This document shows positions 11,793 to 27,009 of a stretch of 64,000 bases of DNA, piece by piece (the first letter of the stretch is position 1; each line of letters starts with the position of its first letter). A program made the translations under genes and the position numbers. The DNA comes from Tubulanus polymorphus. Taxonomy: Eukaryota > Nemertea > Palaeonemertea > Tubulaniformes > Tubulanidae. The DNA is taken from NCBI RefSeq assembly GCF_964204645.1, contig NC_134025.1, forward strand, positions 4,097,001 through 4,161,000, written 5' to 3'. Below the pieces are notes generated by a model. The model was not told the DNA's origin. It did no database searches and worked only from the letters and a program-made list of their open reading frames with translations.

Positions 11793-14112
11793 TTATGAGC
11801 AGATTCCACAGCTTTTCTTGCAATTCCTGTGCATATAAGAGGGGTTCTTCGTACATTCACCACGTTGAGACCACGGTTGGCAATAACGGTTACTGTCTGT
11901 GCAACCTGAAGATTTACGAAGAAGATACGTGACTCGCAAGTAGATACCGGATTTGCCGTAACGAAAACTACTAATAACCCACCTCCTCCACTACCGCCAC
12001 CGCCTCCAGTACCTCCGCCACAAAGTCTACAACTTTTCTTGCAGTTGCTTTGGGTGAAAGAATTTGATTCACAATAGCCTTGAGCAGCCCAATGAGAGCA
12101 ATAGCGATGTTCGTCTGTGCAGTCTGAAATAGTATATTCATTCATATTACTTGTTTATGTGGACAACTATTGAACATACGTAACGATGATGCTATACCCT
12201 TATACCTTTACCACCTCCGCCGCCTGTTCCACCGCCAGTTCCCGTTCCACCACCTGTGCCCGTTCCACCCCCAGTTCCCGTTCCACCTCCAGTTCCCGTT
12301 CCTCCACCAGTGCCCGTTCCACCGCCTGTCCCTGTGCCACCTCCAGTGCCTGTGCCACCTCCCTCGATAAAACCACCATTTTTATCACAGTCCATTCTTA
12401 ATTTTTGATTAAGTTCTTCCTCTGAAAAACATCAAATATGACCAGATGAATAGGCTTGGTAAAATGATTCAAATATATTGTTATACAAATATACTGACGT
12501 CTTAGTTGAGCTTCATTCTTGTTACTACATCGCAGAATGTATCTATTTCCACAGGGAAACGTTTTTCGGACAAGATTATACAATCCTGGGTCGTAGGCAC
12601 GTAACTTCTCTCTCGTATCGATGTGATTATGGATGCCATTAGAAGGATTTCTGTAATCGTCGTCGTTAAAATACTTCTGAACTGCTTCACCCTAATGATA
12701 CAGACGGTTTATTAATTTCATTTTACATCAAAATTCTCGAAGATGATAAAACGTATCGATACATGCCCAATATTCCCTGTAGTCAGTCAGCGCGTATGTG
12801 TTAGCCCACTTCCCGGACGCACGCGCAGAATTGTACAGACGATGAAGCTCTCTGTCAAATCCAGGTATACCATACTTAGCGCCCAGAAGATGCATACCAT
12901 GAGCAAATTCGTGAAGTACAATATCTTCTCTGCGGTACCTTGAACAACAAACGAAAGATATATACTATTCAATTCGATTTATTGAAACGATCCGAGACAA
13001 GGTTTATATCTACCTGTCAGTATCCCAGCAAAGAGCGTTTTCTTCGGCACCACTTGAAACTGGGCGGTCTATCGTCGCTCCTAAACCCCTGGCACGCTGA
13101 TTCCACCAAGCACCTAAACTGGTGTATTCCGGTATGTCTGTCGTAACCTCTTTACTTCCCATTAGAGTAAATCTTCCAAAATAACGATAATAGCTTTGTC
13201 TAACACCAGTATGCTCAGCTAATACGAATCTTACAACGTAACATGCTCTTTTCAGCGCACTGTCCGATAAGTACCGAGATCCTACGGGCAAAAAGAATTA
13301 TGATTATTTTAAAATTTCAATTTGATTAACTCGTGGCTTGTATAGAGAATCAAAACGAAGATGAAAAGCAGCAAAGTTGGGACAAATATATCGACGAACA
13401 GATGATCGGGGTACGGATGGGTTTTCCACGTACCTACAACTGGTATTCCATAAGCTTCCGTGTATTTTTGGTAAAATCGTCCCAAACCTCTTGGTCGCAT
13501 ATGACGTGCTGATCTGAGATGCGCGGGTACGGCACGAATGTGTCCACATGAATGCGTGTTAGTCGCTGCACCAGGGCGTCCGCCATTCCGTCGAAAAGCG
13601 CGAGGAGCTAAAAATGCAATTTTAACTAAATTTGCAACAAATATCGACGAGATATGTAAACGAGATCTCAAAATCCTTGATGAAACAATCATAACGATCA
13701 TATAAAATCCCACACCAAGAAAGTAAAATAGGGTACATGTATATGTTCCTGAAGATCACAACGATGAATAAACTACCATCTCAAGGAAACATTTCGGACT
13801 CAATTTTCCTTTCTCAGCGAGGGATTTTGTATCATCGAGATATCTCAAACGTCAATCACAATATATGACACTTACAACCAAAGGCTTGTAGATAGACCGC
13901 ATCGGTGTTATTATGTTGTTCGGATAAAAGTGTATTCCATACTGCGTCTCCATTCGGATCGTAATTCGATTGGGATGACGCTGTATTTAGTACTGCAATA
14001 AAAGTCATCATTCGAATTCTGAAAACACAATTCAATTATGTAGTCGATTCTTTCAGAAAAATAACTTACCAGCAAAAGATAAGACACATAGCTGCAAAAA
14101 GAAATAACTCAT
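11793..14112 (-). CDS. Secreted HExxH zinc peptidase with Gly/Thr linker and two ShKT domains
   Basis: Nine exons: 14070-14112 (ATG, signal peptide MSYFFLQLCVLSFA), 13876-13992, 13434-13607, 13014-13281, 12767-12938, 12499-12691, 12206-12421, 11983-12123 and 11793-11905 (TAA); 478 aa with all phases consistent. Residues 210-214 are HEFAH, the zinc-binding helix. Downstream EYWGE (256-260) likely supplies the third, glutamate ligand, as in gluzincins. The preceding region (YGIPVVG, SEEN-like SGAEENALCW) resembles a peptidase family that I know mainly from bacterial and invertebrate unnamed proteins; it is not an astacin. A low-complexity (GGGTGTGGG)n linker follows, then two six-Cys ShKT domains with C..C and CKKSC motifs. 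The intron after 12767 uses a GC donor (GCATGT), the only choice that keeps frame and restores EYWGEAVQ. Substrate unknown. Confidence 0.75.
12206..12390 (-). repeat. Minisatellite encoding a (GGGTGTGGG)n linker
   Basis: Imperfect 18-27 base units rich in ccacctcc/agtgcccgt on the + strand. On the minus strand they encode Gly-Thr repeats inside one exon of the zinc peptidase, joining the catalytic part to the ShKT domains. Length is likely variable between individuals. Confidence 0.85.
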
Positions 14113-16533
14113 CTCGACGTATCGTCATGTATACATCTGAAGCGGAGCTATCTACATATATATATTTGTTTGTATAAATAACTAACCCATTTCGCAATCA
14201 CAATTACAATGATGTCCACTAATGTGTGCATGAATCCATAATTAATTTGTTTATTGCAGTAATGACAGTATTGCTGGCTGAAATTTTCGGAATGGATGTA
14301 CTGACCCAATATTCCTCGAGTCAAATGATCCCACAAACAACCAGAGCCGGTTCGTGGAAAGAAAGAAAGCAACCAACTCTACACAACTCTTTAACTTGCA
14401 TAAACATTTCTGACGACCAATAAAATCTTTTTATAGATATCACGATGGTTCCAAAGATCATGCTTTCATAAGCAAATCATCGTATTTTCATCCAAATATC
14501 GAATTAGAAGTATTGTGGGATTAAAAGTAACAAAATCACCATTACTGTAGTTTCGCAAACACGCCGACGCCTGATGTTCGTAAAAAAATGTCCCATTTGC
14601 CTTCGGTGTGTGAATAAATCTATTCATCTGGAATATGATGGATCATATTGACATCATCTACGACGGGATTGTATATGTACTGCGTAGCCCATATCAAAAA
14701 CATCATTAGATTTTTTCGTGGTAATCAAAATCAAGATAATCATCAAATCAGCCATAATAGTTGACAAACAAATCAACGCCGAACATTGCAAAAAAATAAA
14801 AATTTCGTTGGTCTATTTTCTTATTAGAGGAGAGCCTTTATCCATCTTTTATTTATGTGCATACTATTGATGGTATTACACCAGAAATATAGAAAGACTA
14901 GTATTTACGAACATCTGATGCTACGAGAGTACTATGAAATGTAGAACTTGTAAAATGTGGAAATAACCAGTTCTGGATAGCCGTCGTCCGACAGCAAGGA
15001 CTATTCATGGCTCTGTCATCATCTGATTACGATATTCAACTGCCATTAGGATAGCAAACACCAGTAGATGTTACTCCAGTCAAGTCGCAGGAAATTAAGA
15101 GATTGAATTCTTACACGTGGTTATTCATTGTATAGTAGTATGTTGGAATAAAGATACAATATAGAAAGGTCAGTTCAGAATGTTAGAATTCCTCCAGTAT
15201 CTCATATCAAATCTCCTTTTATAATTTTCCAATGCCCACAATCGACATTTTTGATTTGGATATGTTGCAATGTTTTTAGATTCATTTGATAGATATTTCG
15301 ATCATTTGACATTTGTAATACTTCAACGTTTGCAATTAATAGAGAAAAAAAATTATTCATGAATTTTTAACTATTCAAATTACGTTGATAATTGTACATT
15401 TGCATTTCATTCAAAATTTTCTAATTTATGTCATATTTGTAATGTTTGAGAATGTTCATATATCTATGCGCGTATCATTGGGATATCGATGCGTACACTT
15501 AACTTAAACCCCATTGTCCTGAGCTCTATATGACAGTAGAGTTGGCCAAATCATCAACGAGATTACGCCAGCGCTTCAAACTAATAGCCCTGTTGATGAT
15601 GAACAAATTTAATCTAGTAATTTATTCAACAGTCGAATCTAATTTCCATCAGTCATGAGAATCTGGGAACTAATATTCTGGCACGTTACGGATACATCGT
15701 GTATCTTGGGAATCCAGTAATGTTCCTTAATGTATGTATACCTACCAGTACCTGATCCGCCTCTGCTGTCAAAATAGTTACAAATAAAGCTGCCTCGTGA
15801 TAAGCGTGTAGAATCTCCCATTTCTGGGATACGCACCAGGATTTCTTTCAAGGGTTATAAACGAGTAAAAACGTTGTCTTATGATGAATACCAACGATTT
15901 CTCTTTCTGTACCTTCAAAACAAACAAACACGACGAGCGAAAGGCGTAACGACTGAGTTTATCTCATTTCCTTTCATCATTGAACGTCAGTTTATTCTGT
16001 GGAGGGTACGTGATAATTGTTGTTAATTTTCGATGAAAAGCCCTAATCGGCTCTCAACAAGATGACATCCCGCTACAGTTGGTGCTCTTATAGCATACGA
16101 AACTATGATTTTCCGCAGCGCCACGGATATCTTAAGAGGACATTTACCGTTCGAGCGCCATTAACCAGGTCGCATTCAAAGTCATCTTTAATATCATGCT
16201 TTAGGTTTTCTTCGATCGATGAAAATCATCTCTACGTTTCAATGAAAATCTATTCGACGAACGAAAGAAATTCGTTCGGTAGACGTCGGATAAGATTTAC
16301 TGATCCGATCCGGCGAAGGTCACGTCCAGCAGAGCCTATACCTAACTAGATTAACTAGCGCGACAACTGGACAGACAATAAATATTTAATGTATGTGTCT
16401 CACCAGATTTTGTAAAACAAACTGAATCAATGGTATGTCATTGCACTTTTGACAGGGTGAACTTATAACCGCGAGGAAAGGCTTTTATGGGTTTTCGCGT
16501 ATTGTAATATTTTTGGTTTTTTTTAAATTTCAG
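14113..16533. other. Intergenic, no convincing gene
   Basis: AT-rich interval between the zinc peptidase start and the six-Cys peptide gene. I see only short ORFs without splice or domain support (for example around 15639-15851 and 16062-16349). A poly-T tract ending in CAG directly before 16534 is a likely 3' splice site, so a 5' UTR exon of the next gene should lie here. Confidence 0.5.
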
Positions 16534-16947
16534 ATGAACTCAGTAGATTTAGTGATAATGATATTTCTATGCGGTGTATCGTTGTCTACTGCTTTTTCAT
16601 CGAACAATGACGGGCAATCACGAAGTTCACTCGTTGAACACTGTCTGATGAACTGTTTTTATTGCGACGAAATGAGCGTTCATTACGATGTACCAACGTG
16701 TCGGGACAATTGTTGGACGAGTACTGGTGCTCAGGTGGATGACGGCTGCGTCCTGCACAACGATAAATTACATTTGATCGTAGGCCAACAAAAAACGACG
16801 ACTACAACAACAGAAGTGCCGCGTACTACGGGAAATAAACACCATCCTCGTCGATTTAAAGAAGGTCGGGGAAGACACGGAAAACAAAATAAAACTCGAA
16901 ACTATATGAAATACGCTCATCATAATTCTGTTCTTTCATTACCCTAA
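16534..16947 (+). CDS. Secreted six-cysteine peptide precursor, eclosion-hormone-like spacing
   Basis: 137 aa in one coding exon. The ATG was chosen because it begins a clear signal peptide (MNSVDLVIMIFLCGVSLSTA) and sits immediately after a polypyrimidine tract plus CAG, so the 5' UTR is spliced. After the signal, six cysteines at residues 37, 41, 44, 56, 60 and 72 give spacings x3, x2, x11, x3, x11. Insect eclosion hormones have x3, x2, x12, x3, x10. The domain ends with a hydrophobic tail (KLHLIV), again comparable. A Thr-rich stretch and a basic tail with RR and GRGR sites follow, possible prohormone processing sites. Outside the cysteines identity to eclosion hormone is low, so the family call is inference. 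It may be a neuropeptide, or another small disulfide-rich secreted protein. Confidence 0.6.
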   Translation: MNSVDLVIMIFLCGVSLSTAFSSNNDGQSRSSLVEHCLMNCFYCDEMSVHYDVPTCRDNCWTSTGAQVDDGCVLHNDKLHLIVGQQKTTTTTTEVPRTTGNKHHPRRFKEGRGRHGKQNKTRNYMKYAHHNSVLSLP

Positions 16948-17531
16948 ACTATCATAAATCATTAAGGTTAACATGAAACTGATTTTAACGAATGAATTAT
17001 AACCACGAAACCAAATAATAACACAATCGCATAGGCCAACACCTGCTAGGTTACCAAAATTGAGGATTGTTAAAGCAGTACTTGCAAATCAAATACAACA
17101 ACCATATATATATAATTGCTTTTAGATTTTGTTTGTATTTGGGATTATGAGAAATGCGAATAGATTCGTCTGGGTCTTGGTCTGTGATTATGATTGTAAC
17201 TGTGAGTTGGGCGTGGAACCGACGATCATTTCGAAGATCGAGGTCTTTTGCGAGCACGTCTTAACTTTAAATCATAAAACACTTCTCTCGTGTCACGATA
17301 ACAGGTTTCGTTTATAAAAACAACCTGTTCGCTTCTTCGTGCGGGACTGTCTAATGTTTAAGTCGACCCATTAACAAATGAATATCTAGGCACAATCGGG
17401 TTTCTAAACTCATTCATCGCTGATTGATATAGTAATTAGACTTCAACATTGAGGACATATTGGAATAATAGCGCGCGTGATTTTTAGAGCTGTTGAATTT
17501 GGATTTGAACCTGCGTGAAGTACGATTCGTC

Positions 17532-17843
17532 ATGGCTTCGTCTCATCCACCAGCGAAGATTCGCGCCGCCTTAACGGATCGTGAAGAAGATTCGAAACAT
17601 CACAATAAACTAGCTGAGAGAAGATGCAAAAAGGATACGGATAGATTGGAGCATAACCAGGCTACGTTCAACAAGCAGGTGAAACACGATAAGGAGGTTT
17701 TACGTGGCGAGTTACACGATATTCAAAAACACACCAGTCCGAGTATAGATCAGTGGCTCAGTGATCAGAGGAGGCGACATTCACTTGCAGAACATTCGAA
17801 TGAAACTGCAGTTAAAGGTCAAAAGCGACAAAATCCGGCTTAG
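17532..17843 (+). CDS. Unrecognised small basic, probably helical protein
   Basis: 103 aa from the ATG at 17532 (MASSHPPAKIRAA). It is rich in Lys, Arg, Glu, Gln and His, with heptad-like spacing between residues about 15 and 75 that suggests a coiled coil, and it ends in a basic tail. There is no signal peptide or membrane segment. A possible splice acceptor (ttttag at about 17487) lies upstream, and AATAAA signals occur near 18268 and 18364. I do not recognise a family. It could be a single-exon gene or the 3' exon of a longer one. Confidence 0.45.
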   Translation: MASSHPPAKIRAALTDREEDSKHHNKLAERRCKKDTDRLEHNQATFNKQVKHDKEVLRGELHDIQKHTSPSIDQWLSDQRRRHSLAEHSNETAVKGQKRQNPA

Positions 17844-18398
17844 CTATACGTTATCGATGATATCTATTGTACTTTTCGGTTGGAGTTCTTGTTGCGAGGA
17901 TTTGAAAAAAAACATTATAGTGAGGAGTGTAAAGTGAAAGCTTTAAAACAAGATCATCTATATTAGAATGTCATTAATCATGAAAAACATGTTCGTGTTC
18001 AGTGGACAATACGTGTGACCAATCCTCTAAACAGGTCATTTTGTGGACTTATAAGGTTATTGAAAAGCGATCAAATGGTATCATACATGTATTAGAAAAA
18101 TTTTCATTTTTAAAAGGCGGTATATTGTTTGAATTGACAAAGTCGTATCATAAAAAACGCATCGATCTTAAACGTTTCGAACATTCAAAAAGGAAACAAT
18201 AGCATTGAGAGAGAAAAGGGACAGATTTATATATCCCCGAGGCCGCCGAAATCAAATTCGCTGTAAAATAAATGACATGTCTGTGTCATTTCGTGTAAAA
18301 CATCATGATATACTATAATTGATAGGTCGAAAAGTCGTTGAATGTCAATTGAGTCGATTCTGAATAAATAAACTGTAGTGTAATTGATTAAAGTTTGC

Positions 18399-18404
18399 TT
18401 TATT
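18399..18404 (-). terminator. Poly(A) signal AATAAA for CSKMT
   Basis: Reverse-strand AATAAA about 170 bases downstream of the CSKMT stop. The plus-strand gene ending at 17843 has AATAAA near 18364, so the two transcripts may overlap tail to tail. Confidence 0.5.
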
Positions 18405-18571
18405 CTATCGTGGGAACTTTAAGTAAAACTTTACACCATTTTCATTTCTTCAGATGATATAGGCGTAATAGTCTCAATATCAATAATTCAATATACAATC
18501 AGCGATTATATCAATACGATCGGAAGGTATGGAGAAGACCGATCTTTGCTGTTATGCATGGCAAAACATTT

Positions 18572-19862
18572 CTATTTCAATTTGCATATAGAATACATAA
18601 AATTCTCAGCGTATAGGTTTTCACTGAGCACTTTATAATTGATTTGCCATTTATAGGAACTGTAAAGTTTGAAACTGTCCCATAAACCAATACGAAGTTC
18701 GGGATCTTCATCCGTTATTTGACAAAAATGACCACCACACTTCAGCACCCTTAGCGTTTCTATTGAGATATCGCGTGCCATCTTGGTACCATTTCTGCGA
18801 TCTTTAAGAACCGAATCTACCGTGCCTTTATCGATAACTAAATCAATTGAATTGTCCCGAAACGGTAAATTACCAGCATCTGCTTCTAGAATTTCAAACT
18901 TCGAGCTTTCATGACCTCCAGTAGTATCGATCTTGTATTGTTCCGACATATTTTCAACGGCAGATTTTGCATAATCGATAGCTATTATTTTCACAGGGTA
19001 GTCCTGGATCGACCGAAAAAGATTTAGCGATAACGAAGAAGTCCCACAACCAATTTCTAAAATGTTCACAGCTGAGCTACATTTCGCATATGATAGAATA
19101 TGTTGCATCAGATAACCGTGTATTGATAGAGGATCTACAAGCCATTCAAAATAACATTTCTCCTTATGAAATTTTTCCCACGTAGACCGTAGACTCAAAG
19201 CCTCTTCAAAATTGTCTGAAAACGTAGAAGAATAGAAATAGCATGACATTTAGAACAAACGTGAGATTTTCTTCTAAAAATATCATGCCAAAGGCAGAGA
19301 CGACTTAAGTTATAACGAAAGTTGTTAAATGTCACTGCTGGATATAAATGAGAAAACATTGTAAATGAATTCATTATACTCTACAACGGAATACATGCGC
19401 ATTACCAAAAATACATTCTATATGTATTTTTGACATTTCTGATTACTAAATGAAATCTTAATGATATGTACGTCCAGTTTTCACAAGTTAATTGGTCTTA
19501 TTAAAATTGATTGTCAATCAACGGTTCAATTCTTTCGGGAATTTAGAAACTTGGGTAGTTCCCATTTAACGTTGTAGTGGTTTTTCTTCTTACATTTGTC
19601 GTTTCTATTAATCTCATTTGAAACGGAGTGACGTGCATATTGGAATAATATTACGGATTCGAACCCACTATATTACTGGGACTCTCCACAAGCTACACCA
19701 ATAAACCACGATTCTAAATTTGCAGAAAATAAACATACCTATTGTGCTATCATCCGTTGTCTTTGCCGAGAAAAATTTTCTTTGTATATTGGAGTAAACA
19801 TTTCTACACAATTTGGACATACTTTTCCGGCTTAATATCTTGCTTTTTGGCAGAAAAGACAT
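18572..19862 (-). CDS. CSKMT: Citrate synthase lysine methyltransferase (METTL12), mitochondrial
   Basis: Two exons, 19739-19862 and 18572-19215, join in phase 1 to give 255 aa. Exon 1 encodes a basic, Ser-rich presequence (MSFLPKSKILSRKSMSKL) typical of mitochondrial import. Exon 2 is a class I SAM-dependent methyltransferase: motif I LEIGCGTSS (residues 94-102), an acidic IDYAKSAV loop, LEADAGNLPF, then VIDKGTVDS and ITDEDPELR. The CGTSS, DKGT and DEDP strings match vertebrate CSKMT, which methylates citrate synthase in the matrix and tunes TCA flux. A longer reading beginning MSCYFYSST at 19249 is open, but it consists of the polypyrimidine tract of the intron, so I reject it as the start. 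Length fits the family (human about 240 aa). Confidence 0.82.
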
Positions 19863-20225
19863 TTCGATTGGAAATTTGAATTATCAATAAAGGGTCATAG
19901 TTAAGTCTAACGTCAATAGGAAGTTACGCCGAGGGGTTCGAGCCCCAGACAAACTAATACCGCCTTAAATCCTCGATTTGAGATAAAACAAATAGATTAT
20001 GACTTAAAGCAAAACATATTTATTTGAAGACCAGAGTTTTGATATTGCACTTACTTCCCTGGAATATTACATATACAGTTACAAGCAGATGAAGCAATCA
20101 CAGATTTCAACAAGACTTTTCCATCCAGCATTTCTTAAGTACAGTAATCTATTTCATATTTGTAGAAATAACTTTATCAAACAGCAAAAATATGCAATAT
20201 TTTAGCAATACAATAGTACAAATAC

Positions 20226-20255
20226 ACATGTATTCATATTAGTATGAATACATGT
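20226..20255. repeat. Perfect 13-bp palindrome near the ACP7 3' UTR
   Basis: acatgtattcata-ttag-tatgaatacatgt. It could form a hairpin in the ACP7 3' UTR or simply be a short AT-rich palindrome. Confidence 0.6.
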
Positions 20256-20464
20256 ATCAATAATCAAGGAATGACTTGATAGTTTGGAATACATTTTTGT
20301 CAAATAATTATGTAAAAGTTATTTAACAATTTTACTTTAATTTGCATTGTCTTGCATATTAGCATATTAAAGTACATAAGAATATACATGTATTATTTGT
20401 AAATCATTAACTCTGGTATAAAATCAGCTGTATATTAATACTCTCAGCAGTTTATACTGAATTT

Positions 20465-23174
20465 TCAATTTTCCCAAAGACAATTGTAAAGTCCAGCACC
20501 ATGTCGATTCTTGATATACCATATCTTATCAATGACTTTTCCATCCTAGAAATAGTATGATCTTTATTATTACATTGACATAATTATAGATAATACAATC
20601 ACGAATTGTTTTTCAGGAGAAATTGAGGTTTCTAGTACGTCCTTAAATTTTAATTCTCACCTGATCATCTGATATCTGTTCAAAATATAGATGTGTAGAA
20701 TTGTAAACCTTCATTTTCGAATAACCATAATCTGTACTGTGGAAAGCACTGTATGGATAAGTAACAGGCAGAAATGGACTATGCTTTTCTTGACAACCCT
20801 ACAAATATAAATGTCATTAAAAGTGGATATTCAACAAATTAATAGAACAAATTCTATCAGGACCCAGTTTCACAAAAAAGTTAACTCAAATTTTTGGTGT
20901 AATTGCTTTTGGTTACTTCATGTTTTCAATGAGGACAACAATTCAAACTTAACCGTTTTAGGCTTAAACCTTTTCGTGAAACTGGGCTCTGGGGATAAAA
21001 TTCTTCAACTTACAGCAGATCCAGTCACTATGACAACTGGAGCTGGTGGATTGTTGTAAGGATTATTCTTATCTGTTCCATTACACACCTAGAAATAAAA
21101 CAACTCATTACAATAAGAAATTGAGAATAAAAAGATATATCATTACAAGAATGGTAGAAAAGAAGTCTGTTTAGAAAAGGAAATAATACCTTCATGTTGA
21201 ATAAAGGCCAGAACCTTTCATATGAATGTTGATGAGCATTTAAGATTAGATCAACTCCATACTTATAAAACAACGGCTCCAGTCCAAATACAAATTCACC
21301 AGTTTTTGATTTTATTCCATCGCGTATCTAATACACAAAATACATGATATGAAATATAGATATGAAAATCGTCCTTTCAATCTGAAATGAAAACGTCAAC
21401 CTACCCTATTGTCACTGATATCACAATGTTGCTTATTATTAACATTTGTGCAGTAAAATGGCCGATGTCCAAATGTAATGATCCATGGTCGTTGACTTCT
21501 ATTTTCCGGTGTGTTCGCTTCCTAATCAAAATCAGAAGAGATTGAATAAAGTCTATAACAAAATCCGAAAGACAAGTGATCAGATTCTTTTACCTGTAGA
21601 TCTTTTTCTAACCAATTATACTGATTATAAATAATGTCCATACCATAGTGAGTGTAATAATAAGCTTCAGAATCGAAGGCCACAAAATGGACTGGACCAA
21701 CATTGAAACTAAAATTCAAAAACATTGAAATCTTCACTTTTTCAATACTATGATCAAAAGATTTTTGGGATTAAAAATAGATTTTAACAAAATTTCAACG
21801 GACGAAATGAAAACCCATCAAACATGCTAAAACAATTTTTAAAATCAAACCTGTAAAACATTCCTTGACCATCTCCTCCAGGCATTGAAAATCGATTCTT
21901 GTAATTTGAAAAATTGCTAGAATTAGAAGGATGATACATTGTACATATCTTAGTGAATAAAAGAACATTTTGCAAATAACAAATTCTTCACTTACTATGA
22001 TGCCTCATGATTTCCAGGACAGGTCATGTATGGAAGATAGGCAGCTACTGATTCAATTTGCCTCATAAATTCATCACCATATCTCGCATTGTTCTGAAAT
22101 AATATCATTTAAATTCATAGCTTTTTACAATACATTCATTTAAACTATAGCACAAAATTTCAAGAGATGAAAATGTTCGAACTTACAACATACATATCAT
22201 AGGCAAAATCACCTGGAAAGAGATTAGAGGATAAATTCATAAGCTATTAATTATTCTATAAAACAATACATGAACTAATTTCTTACCAACATGCAATATT
22301 GCGTCCAAATTTCCCTTAAGGGTCTCTTCTTGTAACCTTGTCAATGATTGGGCATTTTTATTGCCCATATCTCCGTACACTGCAAATGTTGGACTCCAGT
22401 TAACTCCCGATTCCATGGCTTTAAAGTAGAACACTGGACTCCATCCTTTACTGATACTCCCAACATGGTATACTGTAAGATGGAAACATATTCATAGAAT
22501 ACCATGCAAACCTAGGGGATCACAGGGGCCTGACACACAAAATTTTTTTGACCCCAGTATCCTGTACTATTGTATTTAGGATGGATAGGGGTCAAAAATT
22601 TTATATCAGGCCCCTGGGTAGGGGATGGTGATCAAACTTAGGTGCAACTCTTACCATATTTCTGTCCCGGTGTCAAATCATTTAAGATCGTTCGATGCAT
22701 GTAAATCTTACGATGTTCATGACCGCCATCAATAAACACAGACTGGCTGCCGAAAGCTTGTTTATCCAATTTGGATAACCCATATTCAACAACTGAACCA
22801 TTGATGCCCGTATCATTGAATGTCACCCATGTGATTACCATTTGTGTGGGTTTTGCTAAATTCAATAGAAAAGAGAAAGTTATGTTTGCAAACTACGAAG
22901 CACAACTGGAAGTGAAAAACAGCATTAAACTGTCATTTTTGCCCATAACCCAAACCGGAACTACACGTGCTACATCATATGACAACAACACTGGACCTTC
23001 TCGCGGCTTAAAAAATACATTTTGTTATTACTGTTATGAAATATAACCACGATATGGAATGGAACACCTTCTAGATTTACCTCCATAAGATATATGCACT
23101 TGTTCAGGTTGATAATATAGTTGACCAGTCGCAAACCCAACGAGACAAGCTAAGATAAGCATTTGCGCAGACAT
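20465..23174 (-). CDS. ACP7: Acid phosphatase type 7 (purple acid phosphatase-like)
   Basis: Twelve coding exons, 444 aa (human about 438): 23081-23174, 22655-22855, 22287-22472, 22187-22212 (a 26-base microexon), 21996-22093, 21851-21916, 21594-21708, 21405-21521, 21190-21327, 21014-21088, 20661-20798, 20465-20545. A signal peptide (MSAQMLILACLVGFATGQ) is followed by a fibronectin-III-like purple acid phosphatase N-domain (QPEQVHISYGG). The metal-binding motifs of the calcineurin-like fold follow in order: YGDMG, GDFAYD, GNHE, TFGHRP and NAHQHSYER. These ligate the Fe/metal pair that hydrolyses phosphomonoesters, so the enzyme looks intact. The canonical GHxH is AHQH here, a conservative change next to the ligands. 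Secreted or lysosomal location is inferred from the signal peptide. Confidence 0.9.
20861..20990. mobile_element. MITE-like inverted repeat in ACP7 intron
   Basis: Ends gacccagtttcacaaaa and ttttcgtgaaactgggc are near-perfect inverted copies enclosing about 95 bases. There is no coding capacity. This fits a short non-autonomous DNA transposon; similar 'cccagtttcac' ends are common in marine invertebrate genomes. Confidence 0.55.
22523..22615. repeat. Foldback hairpin in ACP7 intron
   Basis: Arms aggggcctga..ttttttgacccc and ggggtcaaaaa..tcaggcccct are inverted with minor mismatches around a roughly 25-base loop. Probably a MITE remnant between exons 2 and 3. Confidence 0.6.
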
Positions 23175-23712
23175 TATCGTTACCCGATTAAAGCGTCGTT
23201 TTGTTGACAGAATTAATTCTGAATCTCGAGAAACCAAGCACACACTACTACTAGTAGTAGGTTCGAATCCCAGCAAAATACACCACGAAAGGCAACACAT
23301 TTTAGTACTTTTCTGAGATAAACCTGATGCAAGTATTTTTTCTATGATGAAAAAATTATTTTATTTCTTCACAAATGTATGTATTAAGATTTGAGAGATA
23401 ATGAGAAGAAAAAGAATGGGATTCGAACATCATTATGTGAAATGGTTTAGTTCATGTGACCGCGAATCCAGTGACTCGTGACTCGAATTGGCTGTTGAAA
23501 TAGCTGTTGTTTCCTCCCGATAAAATTACCAGATTTCTCTATCAAATCAGGGGGTTGATCTCTTGGAAGAGTAGCGGCAATTAGTAATTGCGTCAGCCGC
23601 ACCCGTAACCATAAGACGCAAGGTCAAAATATTTGCCGGCGTGGCACTCGTTTTCGAGCGAACAAACTGATCGAAATACCGAACTTTGAACTGTATTAAA
23701 ACCCATTAAAGT

Positions 23713-26976
<3,264 letters not shown>

Positions 26977-27003
26977 TATCGAAATATTTTAGTCATTTAA
27001 TGA

Positions 27004-27009
27004 AATAAA
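27004..27009 (+). terminator. Poly(A) signal AATAAA of the SLC3 gene
   Basis: AATAAA 28 bases after the stop codon at 26976; another AATAAA lies about 100 bases further on. Confidence 0.6.

Noticed and set aside
12206-12390. CRISPR-like array
   Set aside because: Short in-frame tandem repeats inside a eukaryotic exon, with no spacers and in the wrong organism type.
12186-12401. Ser/Thr/Arg-rich and His/Pro-rich ORFs on the + strand
   Set aside because: They are shadows of the Gly/Thr minisatellite coding frame on the minus strand; low-complexity repeats stay open in several frames.
13309-13713. 134-codon ORF read as its own gene
   Set aside because: Only its middle (13434-13607) is coding, as one exon of the zinc peptidase; the ends are intron sequence.
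19216-19249. CSKMT start MSCYFYSSTFS
   Set aside because: The codons are a pyrimidine-rich tract ending in TTTTCAG. A phase-matched upstream exon with a mitochondrial presequence gives a better start.
19921-19950. tRNA-like B box (ggggttcgagcccc), also near 19650 and 23261
   Set aside because: Acceptor and anticodon stems do not close around these motifs; at best decayed tRNA-derived SINE pieces.
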